A stretch of 64,000 nucleotides of DNA from Streptomyces macrolidinus (GTDB taxonomy: Bacteria; Actinomycetota; Actinomycetes; Streptomycetales; Streptomycetaceae), in NCBI RefSeq assembly GCF_023887685.1, contig NZ_JAMWMR010000006.1, positions 62,001 through 126,000 on the forward strand. Direction: 5' to 3'. Numbering within the stretch: position 1 is the first letter of the stretch; each line of letters starts with the position of its first letter. Positions 25,975 through 35,100 of the stretch are shown in pieces. Under the pieces are notes generated by a model that did not search any database, was not told the origin of the DNA, and saw only the letters and a program-made list of their open reading frames with translations. The translations under genes and the position numbers were made by a program.

Positions 25975-26490
25975 GTGCTCAAGTCGACAGAGATCGGCAC
26001 CAGCCGACTGGACCTGCTCCCCCTGAAGGTCGACCACGCCGAGGAGATGGCCGCGGCACTGTCCGACCCGGCCCTGCACACCTTCATCGGCGGCACCCCG
26101 CACACCCCGCAGACCCTGCGCTCGCGCTACGAACGCCTGACCGCGGGCTCTCCCGACCCGACCGTCACCTGGCTGAACTGGGTGATCCGACTCCGCGAAG
26201 CCGAAGCCCCCTGCCTGATCGGCACGGTGCAGGCGACGGTCAACCCCGTCCATCACGGCGCCGTCGCCGAGATCGCCTGGGTGGTGGGAACCCCGTGGCA
26301 GGGGAGAGGCATCGCGACGGAAGCGGCCCGAGGCCTCGTCGACTGGCTCGGCCGACAGCGGGTGCACACCGTCATCGCCCATATCCACCCGGACCACCAC
26401 GCGTCGATGGCGGTCGCCACCGCCGCCGGCCTCACCCCCACCGACATACGCCACGACGGCGAGATCCGCTGGCACCGGAAGATCAGGTGA
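25975..26490 (+). CDS. GNAT-family N-acetyltransferase (RimJ/RimL-like)
   Basis: A 171-residue acetyltransferase of the RimJ/RimL branch: LDLLPLKVDHAEEMAAALSD at the N-terminus, WVIRLREAEAPCLIGTVQA, then IAWVVGTPWQGRGIATEAAR (acetyl-CoA motif) and AHIHPDHHASMAVATAAGL. Such enzymes acetylate protein N-termini, antibiotics or small amines. The GTG at 25975 has CGGAGGCGC 6-14 bp upstream. A hairpin at 26506-26536 lies between this gene and the convergent M4 protease gene. Confidence 0.88.
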   Translation: MLKSTEIGTSRLDLLPLKVDHAEEMAAALSDPALHTFIGGTPHTPQTLRSRYERLTAGSPDPTVTWLNWVIRLREAEAPCLIGTVQATVNPVHHGAVAEIAWVVGTPWQGRGIATEAARGLVDWLGRQRVHTVIAHIHPDHHASMAVATAAGLTPTDIRHDGEIRWHRKIR

Positions 26491-26505
26491 GGAGCTGATC
26501 AGGCA

Positions 26506-26536
26506 CGGGCGGCCACCGTTCAACGGTGGCCGCCCG
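26506..26536. terminator. Bidirectional terminator between the GNAT and M4 protease genes
   Basis: A perfect 13-bp stem (CGGGCGGCCACCG / CGGTGGCCGCCCG) with a 5-nt loop TTCAA. It lies 15 bp after the GNAT stop and 38 bp after the protease stop on the other strand. Confidence 0.85.
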
Positions 26537-26574
26537 CGGTGCCGTGGCGCTCTCGGGTCCGGTGTCGCCGCGGC

Positions 26575-29283
26575 TTACGCGCAGGAGCCCGCGAACGTCG
26601 AGCGGGTCACGACGTCCGTCGCGGCGGCGGTGGTGTCCAGCCATACGACACGCTGTCCGTCACCGAGCGACGGAGCCAACTGTGAGCCGGAGGAGCAGGA
26701 GACGCGGCTGAAGTCGTTCAGACCGGCCAGCACGTCGGAGGTCTTGGCGACCTGCACCTTGGTGGGGCCGGTCCAGGCGCCGAGGCCGCCCCAGACGTCG
26801 TACGTCGAGTACGCAAGGTAGGTGTCGTTCACGGAGAACTGGGCGACGAAGAGATTCGACGGGTAGCGCAGGTCCGCCATCCGGGTGACGTCGTCGACCG
26901 GCGCCGAGCCCAGGACGGTGCTCGGGATCAGGAAGGTGTTCGTGATCCGGTAGAAGACGTGGTCCGAGGTGAGCTGGATGTCCGAGATGTAGTTGAACAG
27001 GAATCCGCCGATCCGCTTGTTCTGCGTCTTGCCGGTGGCGATGTCGTAGAGGTAGAGGTACGTGCCGTCGCCGCCGGCCCAGGCGATGGTGCCGTTCTTC
27101 ATGGCGAGGTGGGATGCCTCGGTGCCGGACTCGGGCGTCACGTCGACCGTGGTGCCGTCGGCCTTGCGGAGCATGACGTCCTGCTCGCCGTCAGGGGAGG
27201 TGCGGATGTACGCGAGGGCGCCGTTCTCGGTGACCGGCTCGGTCTCGTCCACGCCCGGCGCGTCGACCAGCTTCTTGATCTTGCCCTGTCCCTGGTCGCC
27301 GGCCTGGTAGATGCCGACGCCGTCAGCGGTGATCCGGGTGAAGACGATCCGGTCGTCGTCGAGGGACGGGTCGAGCAGGTACGCGTCCTTCTGGGCCAGC
27401 TCGTGCTGCGACTTCTTGTCGAAGCGGCCCACGGTGATGCCGAAGGCGGCGCTGCCCGCGTCCCAGGCGATGGCGTCGCCGTGGCTGATGGCGTAGACGT
27501 CGCCGTTGACCTGGGCGGCCTGCTCGTCGACGCCGCCGTAGACCTCGTAGGCGGGCAGGACGTCGGCGCCGATGGTGGTGCCGTCGTGCGTGCCGCCCTT
27601 CTGCTCCCAGCCCTGCTCGATGCCGTGGGCGCCGAAGGCCTTGTCGATCGCGGCGAGGTCGGCCGTGGAGACCTTCATGGACTTCGCGGCGAGGGTCACG
27701 GCGTTGCGCATGTCGGTGAAGCCGGACAGCGGGGTGAGGTAGTTCTCCGCGGCCCGGTAGATGATCTGGTCCGCGAGCTTGGTGTCGACGTTCTTACGGA
27801 GGTCCCACAGCGCACCGCCGACGATGGTGGAGTTGGAGTGCACTCCGCCGTTGTCGATGTCGAGCGTGATGGGCTTGTAGTCCTTCTGCGCGTCGCGGCC
27901 GTCGTTCAGGTCGCGCAGGGCGCAGTCCTCGACCGGCTTGGTGCCGTTGCAGAGGTACTCGCCGACCAGACCGGACGTGGGGTCGCTCATCGCGATGCCC
28001 TTGTCGGCGGTCTCCATGGCGTTGCCGAAGTAGTCGGAGATCGCCTCGTTGAGGGCGCCCGACTGGTTGAGGTAGACGAGTCCGGCGGCGTGCTCGGTGA
28101 CGCCGTGCGTCATCTCGTGGCCGACCACGTCCAGACCCACCGACAGCGGCACGCCGTTCATGTGGCCGTACACCATCTTGGAGCCGTCCCAGAAGGCGTT
28201 GGCGTAGTCCTTGCCGCTGCTGGCGACGTTGACGACGGAGTAGACGCTGCCGCCCTTGCCGTCGACGCCGTCACGGCCGAGCTGGTCCTTGAGGTACTCG
28301 TAGACCTTGGCGGCGTTGACGTGGGCGTCGACCGCGCCGGAGCCGGTGTTCGCGCCGTCGAAGCGGTCGGTCGAGGACTTCACCAGCGGGATGTCGTCGG
28401 TGACCGGGCCGCCCGCGACGAGCGTGTAGCTCTTGCGCTGCGCGTCATAGGTGCGTATCTGGCCGCCGGTCCGCGCGTACATGTCGCGGGTGGAGTCGAC
28501 CAGGGTGTTCGAGCCGTCCGCCTCCCGGTTGGCGTTCAGCTGCACCTCGGTGCCGTCCACGCGCACGCCCGTCGCCGTCACGGGCGCGGCGTCGGCCGCG
28601 TCGATGTTGTTGTACGACAGGGCGATGCCGCCGACGCTCGCGTCGACGTACACCTCCTGGCGCACCGGACCGCCGTCAGCCCGGGCGCCAGTCACGGTGA
28701 AGTGCCAGGTCAGCGTGCCGCCATGGGAGTCGGGCAGGACGACGAGGCCGTGCTCGGCGGTCTTGGCACCCTTGACGGTGCCCAGGCGCGAGTCCAGGGA
28801 GAACATCCGCTGCTTGGCGGTGGCCTCGGTGACCTTCGGCGTGGTGGAGACGGTGAGATCGGTGTACAGGGTGCCGGTGGCGGAGGTGACCTTCTGGCCG
28901 CCGTCGGCCGGCTCCGTCTGCACCGCGTACTCGGCGCCGAGGACCGGCACCCCGTTGTGCTTCTGCTGGAACCGGACCGCGGACTGCTTGCCGACCTTCG
29001 TGGTCTTGAGGGTTTGCAGGTCGGAGACCGGGACCTGGTACGTGTCCTGATGGGCCTTGAGGTGCGCGCGGGCCGCCTCGGCGGGAGTCCCCTTGCGGGT
29101 CGCGTCGTCCAGGCCCTGGGTCATGGCGGGTGCGACCGGCACCCGGTCGGTGGTGACGTTCGCGGGCATTGGCGCCTCGCTCTCGGCCCAAGCCGATGCG
29201 CCAGGCAGCGCCGATGCCGCCGCCGCGACCACCACTGCGGCGGCAAGGGACCGGCGGAGCCGTCTTGTTCTTGTCGGGAACAC
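26575..29283 (-). CDS. Secreted M4 (thermolysin-family) metalloprotease with C-terminal beta-propeller-like domain
   Basis: An extracellular neutral protease of 902 residues. A twin-Arg-rich, Ala-rich signal peptide (RRLRRSLAAAVVVAAAASAL, cleavage near ASAWA-E) is followed by an FTP/PepSY propeptide (about 40-250) and the M4 catalytic domain (about 270-550). The zinc site is complete: H389-EMTH393 and Glu413 in LNEAISDYFG, 20 residues after His393 as in thermolysin. The last about 340 residues contain repeated DGxGIY, DGEQDVML and DGTYLYLYD-type strands that resemble a beta propeller, unusual for M4 enzymes. The GTG at 29283 is chosen because GGGGAG lies 7-12 bp upstream; an in-frame ATG is at 29298. 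Confidence 0.92.
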   Translation of the reverse strand: MFPTRTRRLRRSLAAAVVVAAAASALPGASAWAESEAPMPANVTTDRVPVAPAMTQGLDDATRKGTPAEAARAHLKAHQDTYQVPVSDLQTLKTTKVGKQSAVRFQQKHNGVPVLGAEYAVQTEPADGGQKVTSATGTLYTDLTVSTTPKVTEATAKQRMFSLDSRLGTVKGAKTAEHGLVVLPDSHGGTLTWHFTVTGARADGGPVRQEVYVDASVGGIALSYNNIDAADAAPVTATGVRVDGTEVQLNANREADGSNTLVDSTRDMYARTGGQIRTYDAQRKSYTLVAGGPVTDDIPLVKSSTDRFDGANTGSGAVDAHVNAAKVYEYLKDQLGRDGVDGKGGSVYSVVNVASSGKDYANAFWDGSKMVYGHMNGVPLSVGLDVVGHEMTHGVTEHAAGLVYLNQSGALNEAISDYFGNAMETADKGIAMSDPTSGLVGEYLCNGTKPVEDCALRDLNDGRDAQKDYKPITLDIDNGGVHSNSTIVGGALWDLRKNVDTKLADQIIYRAAENYLTPLSGFTDMRNAVTLAAKSMKVSTADLAAIDKAFGAHGIEQGWEQKGGTHDGTTIGADVLPAYEVYGGVDEQAAQVNGDVYAISHGDAIAWDAGSAAFGITVGRFDKKSQHELAQKDAYLLDPSLDDDRIVFTRITADGVGIYQAGDQGQGKIKKLVDAPGVDETEPVTENGALAYIRTSPDGEQDVMLRKADGTTVDVTPESGTEASHLAMKNGTIAWAGGDGTYLYLYDIATGKTQNKRIGGFLFNYISDIQLTSDHVFYRITNTFLIPSTVLGSAPVDDVTRMADLRYPSNLFVAQFSVNDTYLAYSTYDVWGGLGAWTGPTKVQVAKTSDVLAGLNDFSRVSCSSGSQLAPSLGDGQRVVWLDTTAAATDVVTRSTFAGSCA

Positions 29284-29320
29284 GGGAACTCTCCCCATCT
29301 CACACGGGTACGTGGACTTG

Positions 29321-29341
29321 CACGGACACGCAGGGTCCGTG
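29321..29341 (-). promoter_or_regulatory. Inverted repeat in the 5' leader of the M4 protease gene
   Basis: CACGGAC (29321-29327) and GTCCGTG (29335-29341) form a 7-bp inverted repeat with a 7-nt spacer, 38-58 nt upstream of the GTG at 29283. It could be an operator or a leader hairpin. Confidence 0.4.
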
Positions 29342-29404
29342 GTCTGCGCGTTCGGTGGCTCGATGGTTCGGTACGAGTCGTTCCGGGGACAAGGGATCAT
29401 CACA

Positions 29405-29434
29405 GGCGTGAATGCGCCTTGGCGTGGATACGCC
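29405..29434 (-). promoter_or_regulatory. Paired 14-bp direct repeats upstream of the M4 protease gene
   Basis: GGCGTGAATGCGCC (29405-29418) and GGCGTGGATACGCC (29421-29434) are repeated with a 16-bp period and two mismatches. Each unit is itself partly palindromic (GGCG...CGCC). The position, about 120-150 bp upstream of the protease start, suits a regulator-binding site, for example for one of the two adjacent regulators. Confidence 0.5.
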
Positions 29435-29454
29435 TCAAGCCGCGCCGGAATCAC

Positions 29455-29483
29455 GCCGGTTGGGCAGTCTTCGGCCAACCGGC
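29455..29483 (-). terminator. Hairpin after the regulator pair
   Basis: GCCGGTTGG (29455-29463) and CCAACCGGC (29475-29483) form a perfect 9-bp stem with an 11-nt loop, 45 bp downstream of the stop codon of the second regulator gene. It probably ends that operon ahead of the protease promoter. Confidence 0.6.
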
Positions 29484-29527
29484 CCGGCGTGTGGTCGAGA
29501 CGGCCCGCTGACCGCACCCCACGGTCG

Positions 29528-30640
29528 TCAGGTGCGCGGCCCGGCCCGCTCCGGCAGGTCGGCGGCGGTCACCGCCGGGTCCGGCGCCGCCGCGGACAGG
29601 CCGTCGTCGCCGTTCAGCCAGCCCGCCCGTACGGCCTGGCAGCCCAGTTGGAAGCGCGTCCGGGCGCCGGTGAGCCGCATCAGCCGACTGAGCCTGCGCT
29701 GCACCGTGCGGTGGCCGAGGGCGAGCTGTCGGGCGATGCTGACGTCCGTCAGGCCCACGTGCAGCAGCCCCAGGATCGACCGGTCCACCTCGTCCGGCCC
29801 GTCCGCCGGACTCGGGGCACGTCCTGTCCGCTCCGGGCCGACCAGCCGCCAGCCGCGCTCACGGTAGGCGTGAAAGAGCGCCACCAGGGCTTCCAACAGC
29901 CCGCTCTCATGAATGATCAAGGCTCCGGGATCGCGACTGCCCGGCACCGGCGAGAGCCGGACCATGGCGATCTTCCCGTCCGCGATGGCCAGTTGCACGG
30001 GCACGGAGTCCACCACGGTGAGTTCCTGCCCGGCGCGCAGCGACTCCTCCATGAGGTCCCGGATACCGGCCTCGTCGAGCCAGCCCCGCTCCAGGACCAC
30101 CCGATACCGCACACCGCGCCGCATGGCCTCGGCCTCGGCCGCGTTCTCCTCCACCGGCACCACGGCCCCCTGCCGCCGGCTGACCGGCATCATGAGGCCC
30201 AGGACCTCCCGCTGCGCCGCGAGCTGCAGTTGCAGGAACCGGTGGCGTACCGCTTCCCGTCCGGTCACCACCTCCACGGACGCCCCGGGTCGGCCGCTCT
30301 GGGCCTCCTGGTACTGCTCGGTCAGCCGGGAGATGAGTCTCTCGGCCTGCCGCAGGCCGTCGCGCCGGGCGGTGAGCAGCGGCTCCAGGGCGAGGGCGGG
30401 TGGTGTGGCCCGGTAGCGGGGCTCCTCATCGACGCCGGTGTCGGCGAGGGCCAGGCCGGTGCTGACCAGTTGGCGCAGAACGGTGGCCACCCCGTGCTCG
30501 GACCAGGCGACGGCCGGGACCCCGTCGGCGGGCGCGGCGGCCAGTGCCCGTGCGAGGTCGGCGGCCCGCGCTCCCGGGTGTACGACAAGGGCGCGGTAGA
30601 CCGCGTCCTCCTGGTCCGCCAACCCCAGCGCCGTCAGCAT
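29528..30640 (-). CDS. TrmB/LuxR-hybrid transcriptional regulator (second of pair)
   Basis: A 370-residue regulator: an N-terminal TrmB-like winged helix (TALGLADQEDAVYRALVVHP), a helical linker, a phospholipase-D-like sensor domain as in TrmB proteins (SVEVVTGREAVRHRFLQLQL) at about 115-245, and a C-terminal LuxR-type helix-turn-helix (LGLLHVGLTDVSIARQLALG, then HRTVQRRLSRLM). The same domain order is found in the upstream gene, whose stop overlaps this start by 7 bases (ATGCTGA); the pair clearly arose by duplication. Such regulators often sit next to secreted-protease genes in Streptomyces. Here they lie between an M4 and an S53 protease gene and are the best candidates to control both. 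Confidence 0.88.
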   Translation of the reverse strand: MLTALGLADQEDAVYRALVVHPGARAADLARALAAAPADGVPAVAWSEHGVATVLRQLVSTGLALADTGVDEEPRYRATPPALALEPLLTARRDGLRQAERLISRLTEQYQEAQSGRPGASVEVVTGREAVRHRFLQLQLAAQREVLGLMMPVSRRQGAVVPVEENAAEAEAMRRGVRYRVVLERGWLDEAGIRDLMEESLRAGQELTVVDSVPVQLAIADGKIAMVRLSPVPGSRDPGALIIHESGLLEALVALFHAYRERGWRLVGPERTGRAPSPADGPDEVDRSILGLLHVGLTDVSIARQLALGHRTVQRRLSRLMRLTGARTRFQLGCQAVRAGWLNGDDGLSAAAPDPAVTAADLPERAGPRT

Positions 30641-31755
30641 CCGCGTCCTCCGCGTTCCGGCGTCGGGACCCGCCCCTGCCCCGGGGCACCTTCGCCCAGG
30701 GGCGCGCCCGGGTCCAGCCAGCCCGAGACAGCGGCATACGAGCCGAGTTGGAAGCGGGTCGCCACGCCGACAGATTCCATCATCTGGTGAACCCGCCGCT
30801 GGACGGTGCGCTGGCTCATGTCCAGCTGGCGGGCGATGGCAGCGTCGGTGAGGCCGACGTGAAGCAGGGCGATGATCTTCCGGTCGGCCGCGTCGAGCCG
30901 TGCCTGCCCGGTGCTGCGCTCGGCTCCCGCTCGACCGGGGCCGAGAGGACTGAGCAGGCTGCCCCTAGCGAAGTACTGCTCGAACAGCGAGACCAACGCG
31001 GTGAGCAGGCCGCTGCGGCGCACTACCAGAGCCACCGGCTCTCCGGCCTCGTCCCGATCGGGGTCGAGTGGCAGCACGGCGACATCGAGGTCGGCGATCA
31101 GGAGCTTGGTGGGCAGCTTGTCGGTGACGGAGATCTGCTGTCCTTGGGCGGCCACCTCCGTGAGGGAGCGCGCGGACGCGGGGTCCTCCAGCCAGGCGCG
31201 CTCCACGACGGTGCGCATGGTCAGTCCCCGGCGCATCATCTGGCGCTCGACCTCGTCCAGGTTGTCCTCGGGGCTGATGACGGAGGCGTCCCGCATGATC
31301 GGCATCATCGCGCGGACTTCGCTTCGCGCGTCGCGCTGTATCGCGACCAGCCACCGCCGGATCGCCGCAGCTCCGGACAGGACCTCGACCGGAGCGTCGC
31401 GGACACGGGAGTATGCGGCGCGGTGGCGGTCGGCGAGCTCGGTGACGACATGCTCGACCCGGTGCAGGGCGGCGCGCCGGGACTCCAGCAGCGGCCCCAG
31501 CGAGAGGACGGGGGGCGCGGCGCGGTACCGCACACCTCCCGCGCGCCGCTCGGCGCTGGCCAGTCCGCTGTCGACGAGGGTGGTCAGTACGCGCGTGACC
31601 GCCTCTTCGTTCCCGGCGGCCGGTGTCAGGGCTGTCGGATCGCTGCCGGGGCGGTCGATGAGGAGGCGGTAGACGGCTTCCTGTTCGGCGTCGAGGCCCA
31701 GAAGGGCCAGCAGGGAGGACTCCGGTATGTCCGGTCGCGCACCCGGCTCGGCCAC
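30634..31755 (-). CDS. TrmB/LuxR-hybrid transcriptional regulator (first of pair)
   Basis: A 373-residue paralogue of the downstream gene with the same order: TrmB-like winged helix (LLALLGLDAEQEAVYRLLID), PLD-like middle domain (PVEVLSGAAAIRRWLVAIQR), and LuxR helix-turn-helix (IALLHVGLTDAAIARQLDMS, then QRTVQRRVHQMMESVG). No receiver domain is present, so it is not phosphorylated by a classic kinase; a ligand probably binds the middle domain. The GTG at 31755 has GGGGA 5 nt before it. It is divergent from the S53 peptidase gene; the 361 bp between carry a perfect long palindrome that could be its operator. Confidence 0.88.
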   Translation of the reverse strand: MAEPGARPDIPESSLLALLGLDAEQEAVYRLLIDRPGSDPTALTPAAGNEEAVTRVLTTLVDSGLASAERRAGGVRYRAAPPVLSLGPLLESRRAALHRVEHVVTELADRHRAAYSRVRDAPVEVLSGAAAIRRWLVAIQRDARSEVRAMMPIMRDASVISPEDNLDEVERQMMRRGLTMRTVVERAWLEDPASARSLTEVAAQGQQISVTDKLPTKLLIADLDVAVLPLDPDRDEAGEPVALVVRRSGLLTALVSLFEQYFARGSLLSPLGPGRAGAERSTGQARLDAADRKIIALLHVGLTDAAIARQLDMSQRTVQRRVHQMMESVGVATRFQLGSYAAVSGWLDPGAPLGEGAPGQGRVPTPERGGRGC

Positions 31756-32116
31756 AGGTCCCCACTCTCCGTCCGTCCTGCTCCCTTTGTCTGTCCTGAC
31801 GCGCGGTCATGGTAACGGAGCGTTCTATGTCGCCCAATGCCTCGGTGGGACGCGGCGATTGGAGCCGTGGCCCCGGCCGGGACTGACCCGGGCCGGGTCC
31901 CGCGACGCGTCGATCGAGACACCCTCGACCTCGCGATCGGCGCCCGTCGAACCGTCGCATGTCGCGTTTATGACGCGGCATAAACGCGACATGCGCTCTT
32001 GTTGCCGGTGGGGTGCTTGTTCCGACAGAAATTGAGCGGCGAGCGAAGACGTTCGCCGTCGACCAGGGAGCCATGCAAGAGGTCGACTCCGGCACCGCAT
32101 GCAGAGGAGTCACACA
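31756..32116. other. Intergenic region between the regulator pair and the S53 peptidase gene
   Basis: 361 bp with no supported gene. It holds promoters for both divergent units, a perfect 17-bp-arm palindrome (31956-31995), and the ribosome-binding site AGAGGAGT (32103-32110) of the peptidase gene. Part of it is less GC-rich than the surroundings. Confidence 0.8.
31956..31995. promoter_or_regulatory. Perfect palindrome, 17-bp arms, in the S53/regulator intergenic region
   Basis: Arm CGCATGTCGCGTTTATG (31956-31972), six-base centre ACGCGG, and the exact complement (31979-31995). It lies about 120-160 bp upstream of the S53 start and 200 bp from the regulator start. Because both flanking genes are transcribed away from it, it cannot be a terminator of either; an operator is the best explanation. 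The TTTAT/ATAAA part is strikingly AT-rich for this genome. Confidence 0.75.
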
Positions 32117-35100
32117 TTGCACACCCCAAGACTGTTCAGACGCCGGTACAGAAGGAGAACCCCTCCCCGCCCGGCCGTCGTCGCCTCCGCAGTCATAGCG
32201 GTCCTGGGCGCGGGGCTACCCCTCGCCACGGCCGCGGGCGCACAGCCGAGCGCGGCACCGAAGGACGCCGAACCCTCCGTCGAGCAGGTGTGCGGCACGC
32301 CCAAGCCCGGGGACGTCACCTGCCTCGCACTGCACCGCACCGACCTCGCCGGAACCAAGGGGGTCCGGTCGGCGGCGCCCAGCGGTTGGGGGGCGTCGGA
32401 CCTGCGGAGCGCCTACAACCTGCCGAACGGCGGGGGCGCGGGCAGGACCATCGCCATCGTGGACGCCTTCGACAACCCGACGGCCGAAGCCGATCTCGCC
32501 GTCTACCGCGCCCAGTTCGGCCTGCCGGAGTGCACCACCGCCAACGGCTGCTTCCGCAAGGTCGACCAGCGCGGCGGCACCGACTACCCCACGGCCAGCT
32601 CGGAGTGGGCCGGTGAGATCTCGCTCGACCTGGACATGGCCTCCGCCGCCGCACCCGGGGCCCACATCCTCCTGGTCGAGGCCGACAGCGCCGGCTTCGA
32701 GGACATGGGTGCCGCGGTCGATCAGGCCGTGGCCATGGGCGCCCAGTACGTCTCCAACTCCTATGGCAGCGGGTACAGCAGCACACCCGGCAGCGGTGAG
32801 GACCCCTCCGAGGTCACCGAACTCGACGCGCACTACAACCACCCGGGCGTGGCGATGGTCGCCTCCTCCGGCGACAGCGACTACGGCGTCTCCTACCCCG
32901 CGGCGTCGCAGTACGTCACCGCCGTCGGCGGCACCGCGCTGAAGAAGGACACCGCCACGGCGCGCGGCTGGTCGGAGTCGGTGTGGCACAACAGCACCGG
33001 CGGCCCAGGATCCGGCTGCTCGATGTACGAGCCCAAACCCGCCTTCCAGACCGACACCGGCTGTGACATGCGCTCGGTCGCGGACGTCTCCGCGGTCGCC
33101 GACCCGCTCACCGGCGTGGCGGTCTACCAGACCTACGGCGGTGGTGGCTGGGGGGTGTACGGCGGCACCAGTGCCTCCGCCCCGATCATCGCGGGCGTCT
33201 ACGCCGCCGCCGGCGCCCCCGCCCCGGGCAGCTACCCCAACGCCTACCCGTACCAGACCCCGTCCGCCCTCAACGACGTGACCAGCGGCGCCAACGGCTC
33301 CTGCACGCCGTCCTATCTCTGCACGGCGGGGCCCGGCTACGACGGTCCGACCGGCCTCGGCACACCCAACGGCCTCGCGGCCTTCCGCAGCGGTCCGCAC
33401 GGCGAGATCAGCGGCACCGTCACCGACGGCGCCGGGGCACCGCTGGCCGGGGCCGCCATCGAGGCGGGCGACTTCCGGGCCACCACGGACGCCGACGGTC
33501 ACTACTCCCTCACGGTGACGCCCGGGACCTACGACGTGACCGCCGCCGCCTACGGCTACCGCAGCGGCAGAACGACCGGAGTCGTCGTCGCCGAGGGCGG
33601 ATCGGTCACCGAGAGCTTCTCCCTGGACGCGGTGGCCCGCCGGACCGTCACCGGCAAGGTCACCGACGGCTCCGGCCACGGCTGGCCGCTGTACGCGGCG
33701 ATCACCGTCGACGGCATGCCCGGCGGCCCGGTCTTCACCGACCCGTACACCGGCACCTACGAGCTCCAGCTCCCCGTGGACCGGACCTACACGCTCGACA
33801 TCGCCGCGCGCTACCCCGGCTACCAAGCGGTGAGCAAGGACGTCACCGCCACGAGCTCGGCGCAGACCGTGAACGTCGCCGTCCCGGTGGACCCGGACGC
33901 GGGCACCGCCGTCGGCTACAAGCTGGAGCGCACCGGTACCACCGAGCCGTTCGACTCCACGACCGCGCCGCCGAGCGGCTGGAGCGTGGTCAACGCCGAC
34001 GGCACCGACGGTGGCTGGGACTTCTCCGACCCGCGCCCGCGGAACAACCACACCGGCGGCAGCGGGGCCTTCGCCATGGTCGACAGCGACCTCCTGGGTT
34101 CGAACAAGAGCCAGGACAGCTCGCTGATCAGCCCGGTCTACGACCTCAGCGGGCTCTCCGCGCCCGAGATCGCCTTCGACACCGACTACCTCGGCCACGA
34201 CGGGCAGAGCGCCAGCGTGGACATCACCACCGACGGTGGCACCACCTGGACCTCCGTGTGGACGCGCACCAGCACGTTGACCGGCCCGGCCCATGTGGAG
34301 ATTCCGCTCACCAAGTACGCAGGCGCCTCCTCCGTCAAGCTGCGGTTCCACTTCGCCGCCACATGGGGTTGGTGGTGGCAGGTGGACAACGTCCATGTCG
34401 GGGACCGGACCTACGTCCCGGTGACCGGCGGCCTCGTGGCGGGCACCGTCACCGACGCCAACACCGGTGACGGCGTCGACGGTGCCACCGTCACCAACAC
34501 CGACGCCTCCGGGCAGTCGGCCGTGACCGCCGCCACCCCGGACGACCCGGAGCTCGGCGGCGGCTTCTACTGGATGTTCTCCGACACCGTCGGCAAGCAC
34601 GCGTTCACGGCGGAGAAGGACAAGTACACCTCCGGGGACAAGACCGTGCGCGTGGCGGCGGACAGCACCACCGAGAGCGACCACGCCCTCAAGGCCGGAC
34701 AGCTCGTCCTCTCCCCGGCGACCGTGGACAAGACACTGGCCTGGAGCGCCACCGGCACCCAGAAACTGACCGTGAAGAACACCGGGGGAGCCCCGGCCAC
34801 GTTCGACCTCAGCAAGGGGACCGGCGGCTTCCAGACGCAGGCCGCCCACGGCGCGCCGCTCCAACGGGTCAAGGGTGAGTACTCACCGCTGCCGGACGCC
34901 ACACCCGGCACCGGCGCGAAGGCCACGTCCACGGCCGCCGGGGACGCCTGGCAGCCGGTGGCGAACCTGCCGCAGCGCCTCCAGGACAACGCGGTCGCCG
35001 CGAACGACGGCAAGCTCTACTCCGCCTTCGGGTTCAACGGCAGCAAGGCCAGCACCGCCCTGTACGCCTACGACCCCGACTCGGGAGCCTGGTCCGAGCT

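Noticed and set aside
26959..29511. An 850-codon plus-strand frame opposite the M4 protease gene
   Set aside because: The composition is typical of an antisense shadow, and the minus strand encodes signal peptide, HEMTH zinc site and Glu413.
31956..31995. The long palindrome before the S53 gene as a transcription terminator
   Set aside because: Both neighbouring genes are transcribed away from it, so no transcript of theirs ends there.
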